Assembly: GCA_000754455.1 (NCBI GenBank)
Contig: JNSE01000009.1
Span: forward strand, 8,739-18,102
Source: an actinobacterium acAMD-2
Lineage (GTDB): Bacteria; Actinomycetota; Actinomycetes; UBA12327
Direction of reading: 5' to 3'
Length of the DNA: 9,364 bases
Shown: positions 1-5,683 of the stretch, piece after piece
Layout of the letters: the number at the start of each line of letters is the position of its first letter
Numbering within the stretch: the stretch's first letter is position 1
Notes under the pieces: generated by a model
Databases searched by the model: none
Told to the model about the DNA's origin: nothing
Seen by the model: the letters and a program-made list of their open reading frames with translations, nothing else
Program-made: the position numbers and the translations under genes

Positions 1-127
1 TGGTGTCGTCTCGCCCCGTTGTCATTAGATTCCCCGTTCGCTAGATATATGAACGCTAGACCTGTCTATCGGTAAAATGGAGGCAAAACCTGAGGCACAA
101 GGCCAAATGGGGACAAATGGTCCCGAG

Positions 128-280
128 TTAGAGGGCTAAAGGCTTAATGGGGGCAGTGATCAGTGCCGGATTGGATTTCCAATCAACACCAGGCATGTCA
201 ATGTAAAGCTCAATCTCATTGAAGATCTTCACCACTTCGCGAACGTAGAGGACCAGGTGTCCGAGTTCCTTGATCTGCAT
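128..280 (-). pseudogene. Glyoxalase/VOC-family gene remnant with in-frame internal deletion
   Basis: This 50-codon reading frame begins MQIKELGHLVLYVRE, which reads as the first beta strand of a single-module VOC (glyoxalase/extradiol dioxygenase) protein. It continues after five residues (VVKIF) with NEIELYIDMPGVDW and ends in APIKPLAL, which read as the last strand and C-terminal tail of the same kind of protein. Family members are usually well over 120 residues, so roughly the central two thirds are missing while the frame stays open. The two metal-ligand positions at the ends of the fold appear kept (His8 and Glu24), but the core is gone, so no enzyme activity is expected. The ATG at 280 has a good ribosome binding site (GAGGAG, five bases upstream), so a short peptide may still be made. 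It overlaps the 3' end of the upstream membrane acyltransferase gene by 65 bases. The VOC assignment comes from my recollection of the family's ends, not from a search. Confidence 0.7.
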
Positions 281-1430
281 TATCGCTCCTCGAGGGTGGT
301 TCCAGTTTCAGCGCTAGCGAGCGTGGTCTATTCCCGCTCCCTAATGGGGAACGAGTCGGCCAGCGATTGCTGGCCCGAAATCTGGACCAGCTCCAACACA
401 GCGCGATGACGGTCAGCGATGCGATATTGCCCCACAGGCCGCCGCGAGAGTAAGGAGCGGCTGCGGGGATGAGAATGACGGCGATACACAAGATGACAAA
501 AGAGTCGAGACTGCGAGCCCCCAAGGTTTCCAGGAAACCCAAAACGGGTGTGAGGAATTGTCGATCGAGTAGCCAGGTCGTTATCCAGTAGGCCAGAACC
601 ATGGCGGCCAAACCAAAGATGATCCGCCCCGGACCAATGTTGTATTTGTCGAACCAGTCGCTAGCCCAAGCTCGCATGGGCGCGCCGGGCGTGAGATTAA
701 AACGTCCAAGAATTTGGGCAAGGACGCTCAAGGTAAGGAAGGTGCCGGCGCTGATGTAGAGAGCCGCTTTGGTCAGGAGTGTTTCCCGAAGTCGCCACTG
801 CTTCCAGTTCCAGCCAACAATGGCTGCGATGACAAAGGGAAATTGCCACGCACCCCAGTTGAATCCCGCTTGTGATTCCTGCAAAGCAGGCAGGACTGTG
901 AGGGAAGGCCATTGCAACGCGAGGAGATACACACCGCAACTCAGTAGTGCTAGCGCAGTAACTTTTGCATGTCGCAGTAGTGCGAATGCTCCCGTTGAAG
1001 CGATGAGCAAGACGACGTACATCGGCAAAATATCAAGGTAGCGAGCTGGAAGTTGCAAGGTAGCCGCCAGCCACAGTGAATTCCACCAGCCGTCAAACGC
1101 AGATGCTTGCGGTAAGCCCGAGTTTGACTCAACAGCTCGCCCAACGATGAGGGCAAGGGTAAGGAGGCCAAAACTAATGATGAATAGGAGTTCCGCACGG
1201 TCAATGAGTCGGCGATAGTTGGGTTGTCCTGTGCGCTCGGTGGAACTTCGCTGCATCATCCCCAGGACTAATCCTGAGAGGAAGACAAAGCCAAAAGCTC
1301 CGTCAATCCAAAATGGTGCGTGAATCCCGGTGTCCAGGAATGACCCGTAACTCATATGCCGGATGACCATGGAAACGATGCAGATTCCGCGCACGACGTC
1401 TAGGGCTCGATCACGTTTGCGGTATTCCAC
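216..1430 (-). CDS. OpgC-like integral membrane acyltransferase
   Basis: This 404-residue, strongly hydrophobic protein has about ten membrane segments (approximately residues 10-27, 39-58, 79-98, 130-150, 157-173, 194-207, 222-240, 268-288, 306-324 and 332-350). The N-terminal RDRALDVVRG block followed by an Ile/Val-rich helix with His25, and the late LGARSLDSF motif, match the OpgC_C branch of the acyltransferase-3 superfamily. In proteobacteria OpgC succinylates periplasmic glucans; the substrate here is unknown and no other glucan genes are in view. The start is GTG at 1430: an in-frame TGA lies about 60 bases upstream, there is no good ribosome binding site, and the RDxxLD motif follows directly. 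After the last membrane segment a polar Arg/Ser/Pro-rich tail (about 351-404) has no clear family counterpart, and its final ~20 residues are read through the overlapping VOC remnant. The native C-terminus may therefore have been altered. Fold assignment is fairly sure, the substrate is not. Confidence 0.8.
   Translation of the reverse strand: MEYRKRDRALDVVRGICIVSMVIRHMSYGSFLDTGIHAPFWIDGAFGFVFLSGLVLGMMQRSSTERTGQPNYRRLIDRAELLFIISFGLLTLALIVGRAVESNSGLPQASAFDGWWNSLWLAATLQLPARYLDILPMYVVLLIASTGAFALLRHAKVTALALLSCGVYLLALQWPSLTVLPALQESQAGFNWGAWQFPFVIAAIVGWNWKQWRLRETLLTKAALYISAGTFLTLSVLAQILGRFNLTPGAPMRAWASDWFDKYNIGPGRIIFGLAAMVLAYWITTWLLDRQFLTPVLGFLETLGARSLDSFVILCIAVILIPAAAPYSRGGLWGNIASLTVIALCWSWSRFRASNRWPTRSPLGSGNRPRSLALKLEPPSRSDNADQGTRTPGPLRSRSGEDLQ
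286..291 (-). promoter_or_regulatory. Ribosome binding site of the VOC remnant
   Basis: GAGGAG lies five bases before the ATG at 280. It shows that the translation start of the former glyoxalase gene is intact although its body is deleted. It sits inside the 3' end of the OpgC-like gene. Confidence 0.6.
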
Positions 1431-1484
1431 TGACGAAGAATAGGGCGTAATCAGTAAGGGCTGCGCGGGTAGGCAAGCACGAAA

Positions 1485-1547
1485 TCACACCCCAGATGTG
1501 TGACGGGTGTGACTGTAGTGAATACTTAATGGTGAACGGGTCACACC
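1485..1547. promoter_or_regulatory. Cluster of TCACAC/GTGTGA half-sites in a divergent promoter region
   Basis: The region between the leftward acyltransferase gene and the rightward helicase gene holds four copies of one hexamer: TCACAC at 1485-1490, GTGTGA at 1498-1503, GTGTGA within GGTGTGAC at 1506-1513, and TCACAC within GTCACACC at 1540-1547. The first pair forms an inverted repeat with a 7-base spacer. The outer pair forms an 8-base inverted repeat around a TACTTA stretch at 1523-1528 that could be a -10 element. This looks like an operator over the helicase promoter. The half-site resembles CRP/FNR-type TGTGA, but the spacing does not match the classical TGTGA-N6-TCACA palindrome. No binding protein is identified. 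Confidence 0.35.
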
Positions 1548-1642
1548 AGTGGTCCGCAACGGTCGATTGCTCCCAGCCCAAGAACGACGGGCTCCCCTTC
1601 AGTTACGTGAGCGGGTTTGGCAAATGGCCACCCAACACGTCT

Positions 1643-1649
1643 GAGAGGA
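1643..1649 (+). promoter_or_regulatory. Ribosome binding site fixing the helicase start
   Basis: GAGAGGA lies five bases before GTG at 1655. It favours this start over the in-frame ATG at 1496, whose extra 53 residues (Cys-rich, then Pro/Ser-rich) do not resemble helicase sequence. Confidence 0.7.
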
Positions 1650-1654
1650 CGACT

Positions 1655-3787
1655 GTGTCTACGCACGCCTCAAGCACCCTAGTTTCGCCTGCCTCAACAA
1701 ATTCCCAACCGAGCTTTGCCGACTTGGGAGTACCAGATGCGCTCGTTGAGCGCTTGGCACTCGACGGCATCATCACCGCTTTTCCGATCCAGGCCGCCAC
1801 GCTTCCTGACTCCTTGCAAGGACGCGACGTCCTGGGCCGTGGCCGCACTGGTTCGGGCAAGACCTTGGCCTTCTCTTTGGCCTTGATCAATTCCTTGTTG
1901 GAATCACCTGCGCCTCGCGAGCAGTACTCGCCGCGCGCTTTGGTTTTGCTCCCCACGCGTGAACTTGCACAACAAGTTGCTGACGTGATTGCGCCGCTGG
2001 CCAAGGCCGTACGCATGCGCGTTGCCTCGGTGTACGGCGGTGTGGGCTATGGACCGCAGATCAACGCCCTCCGCAACGGAGTGGACATCGTCATCGCGTG
2101 CCCTGGGCGCTTGGAAGACCTGATTGAAAACGGTCAATGCAAATTGGATTTCGTTCAAGTCACCGTTTTGGACGAAGCCGACCACATGGCAGACCTTGGA
2201 TTCCTGCCTGCGGTTAAGCGCCTCTTGGAATTGACCCCTGAGGGTGGTCAGCGACTGCTGTTCTCGGCGACGTTGGACAAGGGTGTGGACCAAATCGTCC
2301 GCAAATACTTGCAAAACCCGATTACTCACGCAGTTGATCCCAATGATTCGGATATGCCGATCATGACTCACCATGTTTTCTCCGTCACAGGTGGCGAGAA
2401 GGCCGAAGTCATTCGCCAGCTCGTTTCCGGCGAAGGCAAAACTGTGGCCTTCACCCGTACCAAGCACGGTGCCAAGAACTTGGCTCGTCGCTTGACCGAA
2501 AGTGGCATTCCCGCCGTGGAACTGCATGGAAACTTGTCTCAAGCGGTTCGCGCAAAGAACCTGGCTCGCTTCTCTACTGGCAAGGTTCGTGTGCTGGTAG
2601 CCACTGACATTGCCGCTCGAGGAATTCACGTTGACGATGTTGCACTGGTGCTTCATGTTGATCCGCCAGAGGAGCACAAGGCTTATGTTCACCGCTCTGG
2701 CCGCACAGCCCGCGCCGGTGCTGAAGGCATCGTGGTCACCATGGCTACACCTGCACAACATGGCAGCGTCAAGTCATTGATGAAGTTGGCCGGTATCAAG
2801 CCATTCATGCGTCCGGTCAAGCCCGGCGATGAAGCGATTACTGACATTTCCGGTCCACGCGCGGAATTGATTCACACTGCTTATGTCGAAGAGCCCGAAC
2901 CAGCTCCACGCCGTGACCGCGCTTCGCGCAGTTCGGGGCAAGGTTCAGCGCGTCCCTCATCAAGGAGCGGAGACCGCAGTCGCGCTCCTCGTGAAGCCTC
3001 ACGCCCGCGTCGCGATGACGCGCGCCCCAGTTCTAGTCGACCTCGTCGCGATGATGCTGCACCGTCACGTCGCGACAGTTTCGCACCGTCACGTCGCGAC
3101 AATGGCGCCCCCGCTCGTCGCGATGATCGTCCGGTACGCGATGAATCGCGAACCAGTAGCCGTCCCGCGCGCGATGCACGCTCGAGCAGTGGGCGCCCCA
3201 CGCGCAGTTACGAATCAGGCGCTGACCGAACTGCACGTAGCTACGAATCACGCGACGCTCGTCCAAGTCGTGGTTCGGATGATCGTTCGAGTCGCGATGC
3301 CCGTCCCGCACGTAGCTACGAATCACGCGATGCACGTCCAAGTCGTGGTTCCGATGATCGTTCGAGTCGCGATGCCCGTCCCTCACGTAGCTACGAATCA
3401 CGCGATGCTCGTCCTGCGCGCGGAAATGATGACCGGCCCCGTCGTGACGACTCGCGTTCAACGAGTCGCCCTTCTCGCGATGACCGCCCCCGTCGTGACG
3501 ATGCACGCGGCACATCTAAGCGGTCAGCAGGAAGTCGCTCGGAGTCTGATCGCCCACGCAGCGAACGACCAACGAGTGATCGTCCGCGCTCAGATCGCCC
3601 TCGCTCAGATCGACCCACGTCCGGCAAGACTGCGGAGTCACGCGCCGCGAAGCCACGCGCACGCGGTCCCAAGAAGGCCCCTGGTGCTGGTGTGACGCCA
3701 CGAACCAAGAAAGTGCACCGTAAGGGTCCGTCATCACGTGGAACTGCTCCTGCTGCAACGCGAGGAACAGGTACTCGTTCGCGCTAA
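1655..3787 (+). CDS. DEAD-box ATP-dependent RNA helicase with long disordered basic tail
   Basis: All DEAD-box motifs are present in order over residues ~20-365 (numbering from GTG at 1655, 710 residues): Q motif TAFPIQ (41-46), motif I GRTGSGKT (63-70), Ia PTRELA (100-105), II DEAD (173-176), III SAT (204-206), V ATDIAARGIH (316-325) and VI HRSGRTAR (346-353). It should unwind or anneal RNA in an ATP-dependent way in the cytoplasm, with roles in ribosome assembly, RNA decay or cold adaptation, as for RhlE/CshA/DeaD-type enzymes; the exact subtype is unclear. From about residue 415 to the end the protein is almost entirely Ser, Arg, Asp, Pro and Ala, with perfect or near-perfect tandem repeats, and ends in a Lys/Arg-rich stretch. 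Such tails usually bind RNA non-specifically and can promote condensates. The gene is monocistronic by context. Its stop lies three bases from that of the convergent neighbour. Confidence 0.93.
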   Translation: MSTHASSTLVSPASTNSQPSFADLGVPDALVERLALDGIITAFPIQAATLPDSLQGRDVLGRGRTGSGKTLAFSLALINSLLESPAPREQYSPRALVLLPTRELAQQVADVIAPLAKAVRMRVASVYGGVGYGPQINALRNGVDIVIACPGRLEDLIENGQCKLDFVQVTVLDEADHMADLGFLPAVKRLLELTPEGGQRLLFSATLDKGVDQIVRKYLQNPITHAVDPNDSDMPIMTHHVFSVTGGEKAEVIRQLVSGEGKTVAFTRTKHGAKNLARRLTESGIPAVELHGNLSQAVRAKNLARFSTGKVRVLVATDIAARGIHVDDVALVLHVDPPEEHKAYVHRSGRTARAGAEGIVVTMATPAQHGSVKSLMKLAGIKPFMRPVKPGDEAITDISGPRAELIHTAYVEEPEPAPRRDRASRSSGQGSARPSSRSGDRSRAPREASRPRRDDARPSSSRPRRDDAAPSRRDSFAPSRRDNGAPARRDDRPVRDESRTSSRPARDARSSSGRPTRSYESGADRTARSYESRDARPSRGSDDRSSRDARPARSYESRDARPSRGSDDRSSRDARPSRSYESRDARPARGNDDRPRRDDSRSTSRPSRDDRPRRDDARGTSKRSAGSRSESDRPRSERPTSDRPRSDRPRSDRPTSGKTAESRAAKPRARGPKKAPGAGVTPRTKKVHRKGPSSRGTAPAATRGTGTRSR
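3236..3415 (+). repeat. 75-bp tandem repeats inside the helicase tail
   Basis: Two full 75-base units (3236-3310 and 3311-3385) and a third partial unit from 3386 each begin CGTAGCTACGAATCACGCGA (with minor changes later) and encode a 25-residue unit starting RSYESRDARP and ending SSRDARP(A/S). A degenerate earlier copy (RSYESGADRTA) precedes them at about 3204. The two full units differ by only a few substitutions, so the duplication is recent or kept homogeneous. The repeat length is a multiple of three, so copy-number change would keep the frame open. Confidence 0.9.
3545..3619 (+). repeat. Five 15-bp SDRPR-type repeats in the helicase tail
   Basis: Five consecutive five-residue units read SDRPR, SERPT, SDRPR, SDRPR and SDRPT. 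Codon use differs between units (for example AGT versus TCA or TCT for Ser), so this array is older or under amino-acid-level selection, unlike the nearly identical 75-base units upstream. Confidence 0.8.
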
Positions 3788-3790
3788 GAG

Positions 3791-4633
3791 TTAGTGGCTA
3801 CGCGGAGCGCTGAATGTTCCGGGTGAGACTTCTACTTCCAAATACGTGCGTTTGTGGTCCAGGCCTTGGTCTTCAAGGTCTGGACCAAACACGTGGTCAA
3901 ACATCAAGTTCGCACCGGTCCAGCCCAGCACTGAGGCAAGTCCATCGGATGCGGGCGAGTGATAGTCGAGGGCTTTATAAGCCTTGGTCATGAGTTGAAC
4001 GCGCCTGGCTTCAACAGCTGCAGCATCGGCGTCCGTTCGTGATTGGGCCTGCGCATGCAACGTCGTCCAGTGCTCGGTGAGCTCGAGCAGGAACGCCTGG
4101 GCAGGCTCTAGCCCGCTGTGCTTCAAATACATCAACACCGACATCGTCGAACCAATTTGATTGGTGAAGTACGGGTCTGGTGCAGGTTCGGGTCCCGCGC
4201 GATGCTCAACCAGTGCAGGCCAGTGTTTCTTGAGCACCTCGGCGTAACCGAGCATCCAGCGACCGTAGTACGTGCGATCAAACACAACATCGGCAATCGG
4301 CAAGAGGTCAGCACCCAGGATCAACACCTGAGGCATTTCAAAAATAACCGTGGTGAGCGCCGGGAAGTCAAAACCCTCCGCTGGCCAAATGTGGAACAGA
4401 TGTTCATTGAGCATGTTTTCGCGATGGAAGCGGTAGGCCGTAAGACGGCTGATCTTGGGATCGGTGAAGTTGCGCAGTCGAACGCGGCCAGCCTCATTGG
4501 TTGCGGTGGCTTCGTACGTTCGATCAGAGATGCGTTCGTCCACGGGCATCGGCTCTAGCGCGATGGCCCGTTGAATGATGTCGAGCTGCGCATCATTGAG
4601 GCCAAGGGTGTCCTTCGGATCAATGGCAAACAT
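3791..4633 (-). CDS. Putative ferredoxin-dependent bilin reductase / RCC reductase superfamily protein
   Basis: This 280-residue soluble protein has no signal peptide or membrane segment. I recognise the order of landmarks of the bilin reductase (HY2/PcyA) and red chlorophyll catabolite reductase superfamily. These are a LEPMPVDE-like N-terminus (26-33); KISRL followed by a strand (60-70); HLFHIWP then FDFPAL (78-93); the central strand VLILGADLLP (103-112), matching the family's xxxxDLxP; YYGRWMLGY (122-130); PYF (154-156); and a C-terminal YHSPASDGLASVLG...LMFD block (224-246), matching the family's YxxxxxxD...FG...LFD end. Family members reduce open-chain tetrapyrroles with ferredoxin electrons. 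In my by-eye alignment the PcyA central Asp (FGCDL) falls on Val/Thr near 95-96 and the proton-donor Glu on Tyr67, while Asp230 may match the distal Asp. Chemistry or substrate may therefore differ. AAGGA lies five bases before the ATG. It is the second gene of a unit with the SDR upstream. No heme oxygenase or ferredoxin is in the window. Confidence 0.6.
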   Translation of the reverse strand: MFAIDPKDTLGLNDAQLDIIQRAIALEPMPVDERISDRTYEATATNEAGRVRLRNFTDPKISRLTAYRFHRENMLNEHLFHIWPAEGFDFPALTTVIFEMPQVLILGADLLPIADVVFDRTYYGRWMLGYAEVLKKHWPALVEHRAGPEPAPDPYFTNQIGSTMSVLMYLKHSGLEPAQAFLLELTEHWTTLHAQAQSRTDADAAAVEARRVQLMTKAYKALDYHSPASDGLASVLGWTGANLMFDHVFGPDLEDQGLDHKRTYLEVEVSPGTFSAPRSH

Positions 4634-4638
4634 GGTGG

Positions 4639-4643
4639 TCCTT
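4639..4643 (-). promoter_or_regulatory. Ribosome binding site of the bilin-reductase-like gene
   Basis: AAGGA lies five bases before ATG 4633, in the 14-base gap after the SDR stop codon. This supports independent initiation within a shared transcript. Confidence 0.6.
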
Positions 4644-4647
4644 GAGG

Positions 4648-5493
4648 TTAGGAGATCACGTCATCTGGGTGGTGGAAGACAAAGCCAGCATCGCGCAGTT
4701 TCTTGCTGGATACCTGCTTCATTGGGGTCTTGAGCTCGCCCCGGAACTCCAAGTGAGGCTGACCGGATTCGTCGGCCAGGCGGTCAAAGGCTTCCTTGTT
4801 CGTGGGGGAGGGCGCTAAGTCAGGAACGCAGTTGTAGGCCCCTGTCAGATCGTGTTCTAGGACAAAAAGCAGGGCGTCAGCGACGTCTTCAACGTGCACG
4901 CGATGCAAGCGTCCGGATCCGGCGAAGGACACCGACCCGCCCATGTGTTCATGGGCGAGCCTTACGCGAGCGGTGAAGTCAATGTCACGCGGATGGCCAT
5001 AGATATCGGCCAGGCGAAGGACGGTGCCACCTGGGCTGGACAAGATCGCATCTTCGGCTAGGGAGTAATAGATCGTGGATGGCTCATCCGATGTTGAGCG
5101 GGGAGTGTTTTCGTTGATGAGGTCGCCATCGCCCTGCAAGCCATCGGCATAAACCGAAATAGAAGACATAAACACCACTCGCTGGCACGCCTGCACCGAA
5201 CTCTTGCATGACTCAACGAGAACATCGCGGTAGGACTGTTCGCGCTCTTCAATAGTGCGTGATTGCATGATGGGCGGGGAGACAGAGACCAAAATTGCGT
5301 CACAGTCCGCCGCTGCAGCCTTAACAGCTTCCCGGTCTGCGCCACGAACAACTAAGCCCTTATCCGCGACCTGCTCAATTTCAGCGATACGCGATTCCCG
5401 GGTCGTGGTGGCGACAACTTCCCACCCCAGAGCCTTCGCCCGGGTGGCCACTGCGAGCCCGGCATTGCCGCAGCCAAGAATGAGCAGTTTCAT
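4648..5493 (-). CDS. YeeZ-like atypical SDR, NAD(P)-dependent epimerase/dehydratase family
   Basis: This Rossmann-fold protein of 281 residues (from the ATG at 5493) starts with MKLLILGCGNAG, a GxGxxG dinucleotide-binding loop at residues 7-12. It continues with SSISVY (110-115), LRLADIYG (160-166 region), HRVHVEDVADA (197-207) and a C-terminal SKKLRDAGFVFHHPDD. This is the arrangement of the E. coli YeeZ group of atypical (SDR a5-type) reductases. The classical YxxxK active site is not kept: the Tyr142/Tyr143 region is followed by Glu (YSLAE), as is common in this subgroup, so catalysis by the standard SDR mechanism is doubtful. Its substrate is unknown. A second in-frame ATG at 5505 would add four residues; I prefer 5493 because a weak GGGA lies six bases upstream and the first strand begins there. 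It is the first gene of a unit with the bilin-reductase-like gene 14 bases downstream, and is divergent from pckG. Confidence 0.85.
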   Translation of the reverse strand: MKLLILGCGNAGLAVATRAKALGWEVVATTTRESRIAEIEQVADKGLVVRGADREAVKAAAADCDAILVSVSPPIMQSRTIEEREQSYRDVLVESCKSSVQACQRVVFMSSISVYADGLQGDGDLINENTPRSTSDEPSTIYYSLAEDAILSSPGGTVLRLADIYGHPRDIDFTARVRLAHEHMGGSVSFAGSGRLHRVHVEDVADALLFVLEHDLTGAYNCVPDLAPSPTNKEAFDRLADESGQPHLEFRGELKTPMKQVSSKKLRDAGFVFHHPDDVIS

Positions 5494-5683
5494 TCGAGAT
5501 CCCATCTAAGGTGAAACGGATGTGGCTGATGTGACGTAGGCCATAGGTTCTATGCCTAATCAGCACCCTAGTGCGGACAGTGTCGCAAAGATCACGCCTA
5601 CCAGGTTGGCTTTTCGGAAAGGGCATAAGGCACGCTAGAGGTCTACCGCGAGGTAGTAATCAAGCGAAAGCGAGTAGATATAC

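Noticed and set aside
1..25. Possible start of a further leftward gene (ATG at 25 on the minus strand, GGGGA upstream)
   Set aside because: Only eight codons are inside the window, too few to support a gene.
35..60. CGTTC/GAACG inverted repeat and doubled CGCTAGA near the left edge
   Set aside because: The arms are only five to seven bases and I found no matching context; it may be chance.
110..124. GGGAC/GTCCC hairpin just after the VOC remnant as a terminator
   Set aside because: A five-base stem with no T-run is too weak to call.
1496..1654. N-terminal extension of the helicase from the ATG at 1496 (Cys-rich start)
   Set aside because: It has no ribosome binding site, no similarity to helicases and overlaps the putative operator cluster; GTG 1655 with GAGAGGA is better.
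1904..2761. Long open frame on the minus strand opposite the helicase core (285 codons)
   Set aside because: It lies antisense to fully conserved DEAD-box motifs and its translation resembles no family; it is a codon-bias shadow.
3236..3415. CRISPR-like direct repeats
   Set aside because: The units are contiguous, in frame and coding, with no unique spacers between short repeats.
2883..3695. Long alternative frame (270 codons) within the helicase tail, and opposite-strand frames at 3033-3515 and 3391-3708
   Set aside because: Low-complexity, repeat-driven open frames. The helicase frame continues intact through the region.
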